From: Thiomicrorhabdus sp.
Lineage (GTDB): Bacteria; Pseudomonadota; Gammaproteobacteria; Thiomicrospirales; Thiomicrospiraceae
DNA: 64,000 nucleotides
Assembly (NCBI RefSeq): GCF_963662555.1
Contig: NZ_OY759719.1
Span: forward strand, 1,880,985-1,944,984
Direction: 5' to 3'
Position numbers and translations under genes: made by a program. Of this stretch, positions 16,691 to 25,294 are shown piece by piece. Under the pieces are notes generated by a model. That model was not told the origin of the DNA. It searched no databases and was given only the letters and a program-made list of their open reading frames with translations. Position 1 is the first letter of the stretch; each line of letters starts with the position of its first letter.

Positions 16691-16710
16691 TCATTCTCAA
16701 TACTGGTTAC

Positions 16711-16771
16711 AGCTAACATTAAAGCTGTGCGGTGCAACGTAGTTTGCATTTAAACTAGCACCTTGTTATGC
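16711..16771 (-). repeat. attC recombination site (61 bp)
   Basis: AGCTAAC (16711-16717) and GTTATGC (16765-16771). The inner GGTGCAACGTAGTTTGC is shared with the attC at 12806. Confidence 0.88.
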
Positions 16772-16791
16772 AATATTTCTATGCAATCTTT

Positions 16792-17955
16792 TCATTTTCG
16801 AAAAGAGGTGTTTTTTAAGAGGCCATTCTGACATTCTTTAGAGTATGCTTTTTGAAGTAAGGTACTGACCTTTGCGCAAGCTTTAAAATAATCAGGTAAT
16901 AACTTTTTAATTAGGTCTGAGTCTCCAGAACTTTTTGCATTGAGCAGTATTTTGGCAATTTCATAACTTTTCTTATAAGAAGTATCAAGTTCGTTATACA
17001 ACTCAATTTCGACACTCTCTGAAACCTCAGATAAAAATTTTCCCGTTGGACTATCTTCTGGTTCAAATGCCACAATTCTCGCATTTCCACCTTCCATATA
17101 TAGGCATGAATATACTTTACGTTCCCAGTCGATAAAATCGATCATTGTCTTGTAAATTTGACCATGTTTCATGATGTCCCAGACACGTTTTTTATTTATA
17201 AACTCTATGAAAGATGAAAGCTCCAATGGCTTGCTGATGTAATAGCCTTGAATATGATCGCAACCGAGCCCCATTAAATACTTCATGAGAGTATCGGTTT
17301 CTACCCCTTCAGCAATAGAATTCATCTTGAGTTGGTGTGCAAGATTTATACTGTGATCCAGTAACGTAAGACCATCAGGGGTGGACATTGCTTCACTCGT
17401 CATCGTCTGGTCTATTTTTAATGTATCAAATGGTAATTTTTTTAATTTTTCAAATGTAGCATGCCCAGTTCCAAAGTCATCAATAGCGAGCTTTATGCCA
17501 TTTGCTTTTAGTTCAGCTATATCCATTAGACATTCAGTGCTTAAAGCCAGGGCAGAACTTTCTGTTAATTCTATTTTTATTTTGGAATACTCAACACCCG
17601 AATCCTTAACGAGCTTCAAAAAATCAGGGACAAACTCTTTCTGAATCATGTCCTTAGAGGATATGTTTATTGCTAAAACGATTGTATTATTCTCTTGATG
17701 TATTTTTTTCAAATCTTCCAGAAAACGGGGAATCATCGCTTTTGTTATCTCGGTTATAAAACCGGTCTGCTCTGCATAAGGAATGAAGTTGTCAGGTTGT
17801 ACTAATTCACCATTGTCTTTTTTCCAGCGAATAAGAGCCTCAGCCGAAACAATTTTACCTGTCTCCAATGAGAGAATTGGCTGATAAAAAAATAGAAATT
17901 CATCGTTTTTTATCGCATTCGATAAATCTTCAATGGTCAATTTGTAGTCAGTCAT
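16792..17955 (-). CDS. EAL-domain cyclic-di-GMP phosphodiesterase in a cassette
   Basis: 387 aa. Residues 1-255 form an EAL domain with the full set of expected motifs: EAL at 39-41, INISS (N97), IELTESS, DDFGTG at 159-164, KIDQTM, AEGVET and QGYYISKP, so hydrolysis of cyclic di-GMP is likely. The last 130 residues (from VWDIMKHGQIYKTMIDFIDW) form an unrecognised, probably helical domain that may sense or multimerise. It has no membrane segment. GAGGAT precedes the ATG at a good distance. Carriage in an integron cassette would let this signalling enzyme move between hosts. Confidence 0.88.
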   Translation of the reverse strand: MTDYKLTIEDLSNAIKNDEFLFFYQPILSLETGKIVSAEALIRWKKDNGELVQPDNFIPYAEQTGFITEITKAMIPRFLEDLKKIHQENNTIVLAINISSKDMIQKEFVPDFLKLVKDSGVEYSKIKIELTESSALALSTECLMDIAELKANGIKLAIDDFGTGHATFEKLKKLPFDTLKIDQTMTSEAMSTPDGLTLLDHSINLAHQLKMNSIAEGVETDTLMKYLMGLGCDHIQGYYISKPLELSSFIEFINKKRVWDIMKHGQIYKTMIDFIDWERKVYSCLYMEGGNARIVAFEPEDSPTGKFLSEVSESVEIELYNELDTSYKKSYEIAKILLNAKSSGDSDLIKKLLPDYFKACAKVSTLLQKAYSKECQNGLLKNTSFRK

Positions 17956-17981
17956 TTAGTAATCCTCTATCTTATCCATTT

Positions 17982-18053
17982 GCCTAACGCCACACTCTGC
18001 GGCAAATTTGGTGCGTAGTGGAAAACCAGTCCGACAACATACGCTTGTTATGT
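17982..18053 (-). repeat. attC recombination site (72 bp family)
   Basis: GCCTAAC (17982-17988) and GTTATGT (18047-18053), with CTCTGCGGCAAATTTGG and GTCCGAC inside. It shares its plan closely with the sites at 18948 and 22516. Confidence 0.93.
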
Positions 18054-18458
18054 AAGTTTTTCATTGCGTTGAACCAACCAGACAATTATTGAGTACAAGG
18101 AAAACTCAACTAGCCCTCCCAAAAACCATAGAACGGCCAGCATACCTGGGATTGGGTACACCAAATATTGATTCGCATTGACTAAGACACCAGCCAGGAC
18201 CGAAAAAAATATTCCATGGATTAAACTTTCAATTAAAGTCCCACTCCTGCGCCACTTGTTGTAACTAACAACAAAAAGAGTTGCCATCCCAATAGTGATG
18301 AAGAGAGATAGAAACAGCTTCTCCGACATATCGGGACGCTGGATACTGGCAATCATTTCATTCTGCTCGGCAATAAGAACCATATGAAATAAGCCATTCC
18401 ATATTATGGCCACAACAAAAATTAGCACCACTGAAAGCAAGCTTCTTTTAATACTCAC
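18048..18458 (-). CDS. hypothetical four-helix cassette membrane protein
   Basis: 136 aa, not recognised. Four hydrophobic segments are seen: residues 6-28 (LLSVVLIFVVAIIWNGLFHM), 47-65, 78-98 and 108-130. The order suggests a small inner-membrane protein. The start is GTG at 18458 with GGGGAG 6 bases upstream. The stop overlaps attC 17982-18053. Confidence 0.65.
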   Translation of the reverse strand: MSIKRSLLSVVLIFVVAIIWNGLFHMVLIAEQNEMIASIQRPDMSEKLFLSLFITIGMATLFVVSYNKWRRSGTLIESLIHGIFFSVLAGVLVNANQYLVYPIPGMLAVLWFLGGLVEFSLYSIIVWLVQRNEKLT

Positions 18459-18473
18459 TATGCTCCCCTACTC

Positions 18474-18545
18474 GCAAAACGCCCCAGCTCACAGGAGAGC
18501 GACCGAAGGGAACGAATCCTCTGTCTGTGGAGCTGATTGTTATGC
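18474..18545 (-). repeat. attC recombination site
   Basis: GCAAAAC (18474-18480) and GTTATGC (18539-18545). The arms CCCCAGCTCACAG and CTGTGGAGCTG are strongly complementary. Confidence 0.9.
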
Positions 18546-18929
18546 ATTTTTACCGATAATCTCATGACCATATGAATTGTCGATAGAACACAGCCAGATA
18601 CCACTAGCCGATTTATTGAATACATATGTGGCCTTACGTTCAGTGGCAGGAAAACCTGGACCAGATACTACAGTATTTGCTAGCACAAGCGCTGTATCTC
18701 CTGACTCAAGGATTTCCAAACCATTTTGTTCAACTTGCAGACCATTTTTAAAATATACAGCTATAGCTTCAAACGCTTTACGGATTTCATTTTTCCCAAT
18801 CGCATTACGGCCAGGCTCAATAACTAAAACAGCATCGTCAGTGTAAATACCCATAAGAGCATCAAAATCTTCAGCAACGATAGCCTTATCGGCAATTTCA
18901 ATTTGAATTTCTACAGGATGACGTTTCAC
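18540..18929 (-). CDS. SnoaL/DUF4440-like NTF2-fold protein
   Basis: About 129 aa with the NTF2/SnoaL pattern: helical N-terminus (IQIEIADKAIVAEDFDALMG), IYTDDAVLVIEPG, a central GKNEIRKAFEAIA helix, then beta strands ending in IWLCSIDNSYG. Such proteins are isomerases, cyclases or ligand binders; the substrate is not predictable. The start is taken as GTG at 18927-18929 because AAGGAG lies 9 bases before it. A TTG 42 bases further upstream would begin inside the attC site and is unlikely. Confidence 0.78.
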   Translation of the reverse strand: MKRHPVEIQIEIADKAIVAEDFDALMGIYTDDAVLVIEPGRNAIGKNEIRKAFEAIAVYFKNGLQVEQNGLEILESGDTALVLANTVVSGPGFPATERKATYVFNKSASGIWLCSIDNSYGHEIIGKNA

Positions 18930-18947
18930 AGCCCTTTTCTCCTTTAT

Positions 18948-19019
18948 GTATAACGTCGAGCTCTGCGACAATTTTGAAGTGCAGCGGAAAAATTGTCCGA
19001 CAGAAACACCTTGTTATAA
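18948..19019 (-). repeat. attC recombination site (72 bp family)
   Basis: GTATAAC (18948-18954) and GTTATAA (19013-19019), with CTCTGCGACAATTTTG and GTCCGACAG arms. A sister of the sites at 17982 and 22516. Confidence 0.92.
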
Positions 19020-19127
19020 CTACCCTTCAATTTTAGCAATCCATTGAGTATGCTCTCGAGAAAATGCATTTTCGGCATCTCGTACAAAATCCGAGAAAAG
19101 TTCACTTATACTCTTTGCCGTTGTATT
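19020..19127 (-). pseudogene. 3' remnant of an earlier cassette gene
   Basis: A 35-codon open stretch (SISELFSDFVRDAENAF, then HTQWIAKIEG) ends with TAG immediately beside the attC core, exactly where a cassette gene should end. It has no start or ribosome site of its own and overlaps the end of the 432-aa gene in another frame. It looks like the C-terminus of a former cassette protein cut off when the three-gene unit at 19.1-22.3 kb arrived. Confidence 0.5.
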
Positions 19128-20400
19128 TTAGTACCGTTGTTTTTGTTGCAGTCATTTCGTTAGAGTTACATTCCCCATCATCACTCACGTTATCTGTAAT
19201 GGTTTTAACTTTGGTTTTGAGGATGATGTTATGAAAACCATTGGATTGTTGTTCTGACATCATCAAGATGCTGTCAGTATCGGTAAATTCACCAGAACAC
19301 TCACCATCCCATTGACCATTCAAGGTTTTAACCGGGTATTTATCAAGAATTTTTTCTAACTTATCGCCGGACTTGATAAATAAGCTCAACATTTCACTTT
19401 GATACTGAGTCACCCTAGACGTGCCAGCATGTCGTACCCGAACACCAAAAGCCCGAACATCATCTGTTACTCGGTATGGCGCCGTGTCTAAGTTAATTTC
19501 TCTAAGCCGGATAGCATCCGAATACCAGCCATTTGTTTGACTAGTTTCAAAATACTGATGCGTGACTTTCCCAGAACGATCATCCGCTATAACGATATGG
19601 CTATTCAACTCAAAATAGCCCTCACCTTCATCGACAATCTCAGGGATAACCACGATCACTTCATGCGATGCTTCAGGATTCGCTTTGGAGACAACTAAAT
19701 CTGTTTTGACCGAGAGCGGCACAAGATCCATCTCTTTTAAAACGTATAAAACCAATGCCTCATTATCGATGGTATCGTTCAGATTTTTTGATTCGAGTTT
19801 GTCTATAGTGCCGTCGTAATTGATAACAAACTCTTCCTCAATAATCTCTTTCGTTAAGCCCCAAGAACTGTGCTGGCTGGTTATCGCATGTTCGCTGATT
19901 CTGGACTTTGTTATCGTTTGACCTTTACCGATCTCGTCATAAGCAACTAATTGATGGTCAATAACATTGCCCTGCCTATCATAGTTAATGAGGGTGGACT
20001 CCATTTCGTACTTACCTACCCAATACGTCACCACTACCGTATAAAAATGTTGTGACAAGCTGACTTTATACGACATCACTGAGCGGTACTTAGATGTCTC
20101 TTGATAAAAATCCGGATACACCGCTTCAATATTTAAAGCACCATCATTAATGGGTTTAAAATCTTCTGGTTCAATGAAAATATCAAAGTTGGTGTTATCA
20201 ATGAATGGCACTTTTCTCTCTGGTATCAACTTAAGTGCATTTTGAAAATCTGAAATTTTCGCACTGTTATTTGTATCAACTTCAACTGCCATTTCAACTT
20301 CTGATGCGGCATCCTCCACATCAGGCTGCTCACCACCAAAAGCATAAAAAGGCAGTAGGACTGACAACAAAAAGACCGCTCTCAAAAAGTTCATAGTCAT
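19102..20400 (-). CDS. hypothetical periplasmic protein of a three-gene unit
   Basis: 432 aa, not recognised. There is a clear signal peptide (MNFLRAVFLLSVLLPFYAFG, cleavage before GEQP) followed by an acidic linker and a long beta-rich region with few recognisable motifs. C-terminal cysteines occur in WDGECSGEF and DDGECNSNE. The start ATG overlaps the stop of the upstream 119-aa gene (ATGA), so the three genes 22327 to 19102 form a tight operon. The product is likely to work with the two membrane proteins next to it. No attC separates the three genes. Confidence 0.6.
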   Translation of the reverse strand: MTMNFLRAVFLLSVLLPFYAFGGEQPDVEDAASEVEMAVEVDTNNSAKISDFQNALKLIPERKVPFIDNTNFDIFIEPEDFKPINDGALNIEAVYPDFYQETSKYRSVMSYKVSLSQHFYTVVVTYWVGKYEMESTLINYDRQGNVIDHQLVAYDEIGKGQTITKSRISEHAITSQHSSWGLTKEIIEEEFVINYDGTIDKLESKNLNDTIDNEALVLYVLKEMDLVPLSVKTDLVVSKANPEASHEVIVVIPEIVDEGEGYFELNSHIVIADDRSGKVTHQYFETSQTNGWYSDAIRLREINLDTAPYRVTDDVRAFGVRVRHAGTSRVTQYQSEMLSLFIKSGDKLEKILDKYPVKTLNGQWDGECSGEFTDTDSILMMSEQQSNGFHNIILKTKVKTITDNVSDDGECNSNEMTATKTTVLKYNGKEYK

Positions 20401-20756
20401 ATCACATCAAAAGTTTTTTCAAGAAGATAGTGCAACACAGCCACAACGATTAACAGAAGCAACAGCGAAATCACACGTTTTAGGAAAAAATGTTTAGATT
20501 TCTGCCATTTTCTTTTTAAATAAAAAACATCAAGCAAAATAAATAACGCGGCCAAAATCACACCGAAGGTGGAGCCAACATAAATCACACCAAAAATAAA
20601 TAGTTTCAAAGTAACGAATGATATAAGGCTAGTTTCTTCGGGTATCTCTCCAAGAATAAAGGTAAAGAGCAGGAAAATATACCCCATGCCAAGCAAGAAA
20701 GCGGCTATGGCCCAAAGTACATATTCAAAAATCCGTTTTAGCATGGCGGCTCTCAT
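20397..20756 (-). CDS. hypothetical small membrane protein, middle gene of three-gene unit
   Basis: 119 aa from the ATG at 20754-20756, which overlaps the upstream stop as TAATG. Three membrane helices are visible: about 9-35 (VLWAIAAFLLGMGYIFLLFT), 45-80 and 95-112 (VISLLLLLIVVAVLHYLL), with a basic loop (YLKRKWQKSKHFFLKR). No family is recognised. Overlapping stops and starts on both sides indicate coupled expression with its neighbours. Confidence 0.6.
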   Translation of the reverse strand: MRAAMLKRIFEYVLWAIAAFLLGMGYIFLLFTFILGEIPEETSLISFVTLKLFIFGVIYVGSTFGVILAALFILLDVFYLKRKWQKSKHFFLKRVISLLLLLIVVAVLHYLLEKTFDVI

Positions 20757-22327
20757 TAACAAGGCGATTGGCCTTCCCCTTCATTTGGCAACGATTCCAT
20801 TTTTTCCAGTAAGGCGGGATGACTAAAATCCATACCCTGAATAATATCACAGGTATATATAGGTGCACCTTCTTCATTACTTCTTTGGAACTTGACTACG
20901 GAATGGGTGAGGATCAATTTTCGATCGATAAAAGCAATATGATGATAAGCCTCATTTAGGCCACGATCCGGAAACCTTGTGTGAACGTAAAATCCGTTTT
21001 TCTCCGCAATCACATCGACAATTTGCTGACCACCATCTTGTGAAAAATTGGTCGTTTTAAAAGCAAATCGATATACCCCATCTGAATTAATAAATATTAA
21101 TAATTCATCTTCTTGGTAAGGCTTGGCACTGACAACCTTATCCATTGCATAGTCGTTGTTAACATCAATATCTCTAATGAAGTAGTTTTCGTTATCCACG
21201 TAATAGGAAAAATCTTTATTGATTGGGTTCAAACGCTCTTCCCATCCTGCAAACTCATTCGCAAACAAATCGTAAACGATATGCATTTTGTCGTTGTTGA
21301 GACTGTGAGTAAATACTTTGTCAAACTTAGGATGAGGTCCATCAAAAAGGAAAAACAGAACCGATTTTGCATCGTTGTATTCCAGGTCATTGATAAGGTA
21401 ATATCGATGCTTATCCCTTATATAAACTAATGCTTTATTTTGAAAATAATTGACGGCATCCGCTTTCCATCTGCCACCTTTAGCAATGCTAATTATCTTA
21501 TCGTCAAATTCCCGATACCTTTCATTATCGATTAACGTGAAGAAATAAGTAATATACGCATCACTCACTTCATATAGTTTATTAGGACGATCGGCTTGTT
21601 CATCCCAGCCAAAAAGAGTGACAAACTGCTCAAAGTCTGACGGAAATTGATTTAGAAACTGCTCTTCATTTTTTGTTGAATAAGCCAACTGAAGTTGATC
21701 TATAAGAGCCTCAGTATCTATTGGTTTTTCAACACGTTGATAAACCTTAAGGTTATTCAGACGCTCAGACTTAACTAAGTTACCGTCGTTGAAATAGCTG
21801 ATTTCACCACAATAAAGCGTTGGCTCAGATTCGCAGGGAGCATAATAAAACTCTGCTAACTTGTATCTGAAATACATCCCTAGCTCTTCAGTCACTAATC
21901 CACCGAGGTCTTCTTCATTTTCTAAGAAATATGCTGTCCCTTCATCTTGAAACACACTGATAGGAAATGCCTTGTAATACGCATAAAAGAAAATGACGTT
22001 TTCTTTTTGGTAATTCAGTTTTTTACCATCGGGAACCTGATTACTTAGATGATTTTTTATTTTTTCTCTGATTAATGAATGGAGTTGATTTTCATCATTT
22101 TCATAATCCTTGGCTAAGTAAAGATTAGGATATACTTCAGACTGGATGAGCATCATGTGCTTGAAAAAGAAATGATGAATACCAAATCCTACCGAGCTAA
22201 TTACCACAATACCTAAACATATCCATGATCTTATTTTATTTACTAAAATCCACTTGACTAGCCTAATGGCAAGAACGAGTATGCCGGTCAGCAAGAGGAG
22301 CAGAAAAATAATGAGGATCATTTCCAT
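20756..22327 (-). CDS. hypothetical membrane-anchored protein, first gene of three-gene unit
   Basis: 523 aa, not recognised. Two N-terminal hydrophobic helices (residues 3-24 and 34-53) are followed by a large, Asp/Tyr-rich domain of about 465 residues that should face the periplasm. Paired cysteines occur in APCESEPTLYCGE. It ends two bases before the next start. No ribosome site is obvious before the ATG. The 188 bp upstream (22328-22515) hold a short CTCTTCAGATGAGAG hairpin and no gene. The size of the unit is large for one cassette. Confidence 0.6.
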   Translation of the reverse strand: MEMILIIFLLLLLTGILVLAIRLVKWILVNKIRSWICLGIVVISSVGFGIHHFFFKHMMLIQSEVYPNLYLAKDYENDENQLHSLIREKIKNHLSNQVPDGKKLNYQKENVIFFYAYYKAFPISVFQDEGTAYFLENEEDLGGLVTEELGMYFRYKLAEFYYAPCESEPTLYCGEISYFNDGNLVKSERLNNLKVYQRVEKPIDTEALIDQLQLAYSTKNEEQFLNQFPSDFEQFVTLFGWDEQADRPNKLYEVSDAYITYFFTLIDNERYREFDDKIISIAKGGRWKADAVNYFQNKALVYIRDKHRYYLINDLEYNDAKSVLFFLFDGPHPKFDKVFTHSLNNDKMHIVYDLFANEFAGWEERLNPINKDFSYYVDNENYFIRDIDVNNDYAMDKVVSAKPYQEDELLIFINSDGVYRFAFKTTNFSQDGGQQIVDVIAEKNGFYVHTRFPDRGLNEAYHHIAFIDRKLILTHSVVKFQRSNEEGAPIYTCDIIQGMDFSHPALLEKMESLPNEGEGQSPC

Positions 22328-22515
22328 AAAGTAGTACTTCTATCGGCTCTTGAAGATAGCTCTGAGGCAAGGTTACTAATTATCCTTCTTTTTCCTTCTC
22401 TTCAGATGAGAGGAAAACAGGAGTGAAAAGACTCGTCACCTCTTCTTAGATTTTTTATCGAGAATTTTGTGGTTCATAACTTATCCCGTAGATTGGTTTC
22501 ACTCAGCGGCTTTGA

Positions 22516-22587
22516 GCATAACGCCGCGCTCTGCGGCAAATTTGGAGCGCAGCGGAAAAGTTGTCCGACAGAAGCGCTTTGTTAGAG
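22516..22587 (-). repeat. attC recombination site (72 bp family)
   Basis: GCATAAC (22516-22522) and GTTAGAG (22581-22587), with GCGCTCTGCGGCAAATTTGG and TTGTCCGACAGAAGCGC arms. It has the best-formed arms of this attC family in the window. Confidence 0.94.
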
Positions 22588-22591
22588 ATCA

Positions 22592-24208
22592 TTATTCGAT
22601 TGCTTCCCTGGGCTTCAGGGTTTTAGCACTAAAACCTTTAGTGTATTGGTCAACTACCGCTGTGCCAAAAAAATACTCAGGGTTGTACCACCGCCTATGC
22701 TTCGCAACCCCATCAAGGGCAAACCGGTAACTCAGCTGTCGCTCAACATCTGTAATTGCATTAGAAAACATGTCTGTTGTTGGCATCCAATCATAAAGAT
22801 ATCGACATTCATCAAGTATAATCATGTCCATATACATCGGTGTAGCTTTCGCCTTATAACTCCACCGTTTGGTTTCACTGATATTTACATGGTAGGGAAT
22901 AGCAACTTGTCTAAATAGCGCTTCGAGTATCTGATGGAATAAGACAAGGTCGCAAAATTGATGAAAATCCCAGAAACTGTGTTTGCTATATAGCTCTTTA
23001 AGCTTGGCAGACCAAAGCTCCTCCTGACCATTCCCCTCAGAGAGCAAGTAAGTAATTATTGAAAAAGAATTGACCAGTTCTTTTTTACTTCCACCTACGT
23101 CTAGTTGCGAAAGAAATTGTTCTGAAAATTTGGCAAATTCTTCATCCTCATTAATGAACTGAGGGTAATTCGAGTCCCCTCCATTTAATTCTTTATCCAA
23201 CGCTGCCAGAGTCCACAAAATAGGATGTTGACCTGAATCAACAATAACATCGCCACCTTCATCTTCTTCGTCAAAATGAAAATAGCTTTTCTTCAGCGTA
23301 CTCAAAAGGCTATTCTCATCTGCATTAAAAAACTTCTTGTAAAGAAAGTTTTTCTTCGGAAACCTGTTGTACGTAGATATGAGGCTAGCGTGATCTATCA
23401 ATAGGCGGGTTACAAACTGTCCATAGTAGTAGTCCAGATCGTTTGAAACTTTTTTAAACCATTCATCAGGGTCTAAGTCATGTGCCACCGGCCCTTCGCT
23501 AAAACCACTCTCCGAGTCTTTATCCTCAATAAATTCTTTAGGGTATAGGTAGCACGAAACCAGTTTTGAAAGTAATGACCTGCCAACTTCATCCTGCTCT
23601 ATCGTAGGTAGTGAAAAGTTTGTTATTAGAACTCCTGGGGAGTTAAGTGCGTGTCTTGCAAGAATTCTCGTTAAAGCAGTAAGTGTTTTTTGCTTTTTAT
23701 TTCTGCTAGGAAGCGGCCCACAAAAATCTAAATAAATAATATCAAATCGCTGTGGCGAAGCTTCAATGAATGTATCTAAACCCCCATTGACTATCTTAAT
23801 AAATGGGAACTCAGAATTCAGCGCGGAAACCACCGCATCAGAATAGGTCGAGTTCTCTGATTCAAATGCCCAAATATTTTCTGGGAGCACACCAGCTTGA
23901 CATAATACTCTCAGGTCGTTTTCTGGGTTTGGCCCAGATAAGTAAGCTACCTTTAGATTTTCAGGTGACCTGCTTTGAACAATTGAGTCATAAAACGATT
24001 CCCATCTTTCTACAGTTGTGTCCGATAGTTCCTTCGCTACCAACACATCATATGAATTGTCTTTCCCTAAGATATAGTCTCTTACATCCCGAACATAGCT
24101 ACGCCGAGCAAGAGTCGAGACTGATCTATTTCGGGTAAGGGATTCAATAGCACTGCCTATTACCGCTGCTCTTGCTTTGTTTTTTTCTATCTCAGAGTAA
24201 GAACTCAT
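22592..24208 (-). CDS. large cassette protein with Rossmann/methyltransferase-like domain
   Basis: 538 aa. Residues 85-200 read like a class I methyltransferase core: a glycine loop after a strand (VAYLSGPNPENDLRVL, 88-103), an acidic end of strand 2 (IWAFESEN), and a motif-IV-like IIYLDFCGPLPS (157-168). The Asp-Phe-Cys-Gly-Pro sequence is not one I can assign to a named family. The remaining 330 residues have no recognised domain. Substrate (nucleic acid, protein or small molecule) is unknown, and a catalytically dead Rossmann domain is possible. The gene is long for an integron cassette and fills the space between attC 24217-24277 and attC 22516-22587. Confidence 0.6.
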   Translation of the reverse strand: MSSYSEIEKNKARAAVIGSAIESLTRNRSVSTLARRSYVRDVRDYILGKDNSYDVLVAKELSDTTVERWESFYDSIVQSRSPENLKVAYLSGPNPENDLRVLCQAGVLPENIWAFESENSTYSDAVVSALNSEFPFIKIVNGGLDTFIEASPQRFDIIYLDFCGPLPSRNKKQKTLTALTRILARHALNSPGVLITNFSLPTIEQDEVGRSLLSKLVSCYLYPKEFIEDKDSESGFSEGPVAHDLDPDEWFKKVSNDLDYYYGQFVTRLLIDHASLISTYNRFPKKNFLYKKFFNADENSLLSTLKKSYFHFDEEDEGGDVIVDSGQHPILWTLAALDKELNGGDSNYPQFINEDEEFAKFSEQFLSQLDVGGSKKELVNSFSIITYLLSEGNGQEELWSAKLKELYSKHSFWDFHQFCDLVLFHQILEALFRQVAIPYHVNISETKRWSYKAKATPMYMDMIILDECRYLYDWMPTTDMFSNAITDVERQLSYRFALDGVAKHRRWYNPEYFFGTAVVDQYTKGFSAKTLKPREAIE

Positions 24209-24216
24209 TTTTGTAT

Positions 24217-24277
24217 CTCTAACGTTTAAGCTAACCGGCCACGCCCCAGCGCGGTCAGGTTGAGTGAATTGTTATGG
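24217..24277 (-). repeat. attC recombination site (short type, 61 bp)
   Basis: CTCTAAC (24217-24223) and GTTATGG (24271-24277), with AAGCTAACCGGCCACGC and GCGGTCAGGTTG arms. A sister of the site at 14030-14090. Confidence 0.88.
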
Positions 24278-24279
24278 CG

Positions 24280-24843
24280 TTATTTACGTTGTAATTTTTC
24301 ATGGTAAGACAATACCTCTTTAGGGATCTCGCTTTCTTTATAAAGCTCTACCCGCCATACCCTATCTTTAATTTCTTCAATACCTAATTTTTCGAAAAAC
24401 TTTCTGTAGTGTTCAATCTTTGAACTGTGATTCTCATGAAACTCTACAACGACTGCATTCTTAGATTTAAAGAACTCAAGGATAGAGTTGAGAAATTTTT
24501 TGCCAATGTTATTTTGGGTTAGTTCTGAGTTAAGTGCAAAGTGCTTGATACGAACAGTTCCACCTGAATACATAGAAATACCTTCAATATACCCAATTTT
24601 AAGTGAGTATTTGTATTCTCTATATTCGCATCGTATGTCTGGAATCTTGCTATATCCATGGGTATCTGGAAGTCCTTCCATAGGAGCGAGGCCATAGCAA
24701 GTTGACCACTCTAACGGTTGTTCAAAGTAACCAAAGAAAAATTCCTGAGGTGCTTTCAACCATTCATTAATGAATTGCTCTACACTAGGGCCATTCCCAT
24801 ACTTTCTGTTAAATTTTATCTTTTCAATTAAATTTTTTAGCAT
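24280..24843 (-). CDS. GNAT-like N-acetyltransferase cassette protein
   Basis: About 187 aa. The second half shows the GNAT order: strand 4 (VRIKHFALNSELTQ), a pyrophosphate-loop-like NNIGKKFLNSILEFF (weak match to QxxGxG/A), a strand (AVVVEFHENH) and the YRKFFEKLGI helix common near the end of the fold. Substrate is unknown. The ATG at 24841-24843 is preferred; an in-frame GTG at 24909 would begin inside the attC site and add 22 residues encoded partly by attC sequence. Confidence 0.65.
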   Translation of the reverse strand: MLKNLIEKIKFNRKYGNGPSVEQFINEWLKAPQEFFFGYFEQPLEWSTCYGLAPMEGLPDTHGYSKIPDIRCEYREYKYSLKIGYIEGISMYSGGTVRIKHFALNSELTQNNIGKKFLNSILEFFKSKNAVVVEFHENHSSKIEHYRKFFEKLGIEEIKDRVWRVELYKESEIPKEVLSYHEKLQRK

Positions 24844-24890
24844 TTTATTCTTAAAGGTAATATTGATTACAAAGCCACTAATTCTTTGAG

Positions 24891-24978
24891 CTATAACGCC
24901 CGCCAGCACCGGCTTGAGGTGCGAAGCAGTGAAAGTCCAGCTTACGTAAGTAACCGTTGGTGCCAGGCCTTGTTATGT
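24891..24978 (-). repeat. attC recombination site
   Basis: CTATAAC (24891-24897) and GTTATGT (24972-24978), with CCAGCACCGGCTTGA and CCGTTGGTGCCAGGC arms. It overlaps the stop of the 98-aa gene. Confidence 0.88.
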
Positions 24979-25269
24979 GTTGAATAGCCATGCTGTTATA
25001 CCAGATATTACCACCCCGAGTATAAGGCCTGTAATCAAATTTAAGGCTCTAATTTTACTTTCATGTTGCCTAGCCTCTTTTAGTTCAAGGTCTTTAATTT
25101 TATTTTTTATGGCTTGTGCAAATTGAGGATTCATTCCTCTGATACTCATTCGTTCTTCAGCAACAATAAGATCTTTCAAATTTAATTTATCAATTTCACT
25201 AGAATCCCCACTACTTAGATAGTGTTGAAACATTGATATGATTTCTTTTTCAGATGGTTTCTTATCCAT
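24973..25269 (-). CDS. small tail-anchored cassette protein
   Basis: 98 aa, not recognised. A charged helical body (residues 1-75, with possible coiled coil IKNKIKDLELKEARQHESKI) ends in one C-terminal membrane helix (LITGLILGVVISGITAWLF), so it is probably tail-anchored in the inner membrane facing the cytoplasm. It is the first cassette next to icd, directly after gene-less element B. Confidence 0.62.
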   Translation of the reverse strand: MDKKPSEKEIISMFQHYLSSGDSSEIDKLNLKDLIVAEERMSIRGMNPQFAQAIKNKIKDLELKEARQHESKIRALNLITGLILGVVISGITAWLFNT

Positions 25270-25294
25270 AATTCATTATCATTGTTCTAAAGAC

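Noticed and set aside
18930-18971. TTG-initiated N-terminal extension of the SnoaL-like protein
   Set aside because: It would begin within the attC site, while a GTG with AAGGAG at the correct spacing starts the conserved part.
24844-24909. GTG-initiated N-terminal extension of the GNAT-like protein
   Set aside because: It is encoded partly by attC sequence and adds a hydrophobic stretch not expected for the fold.
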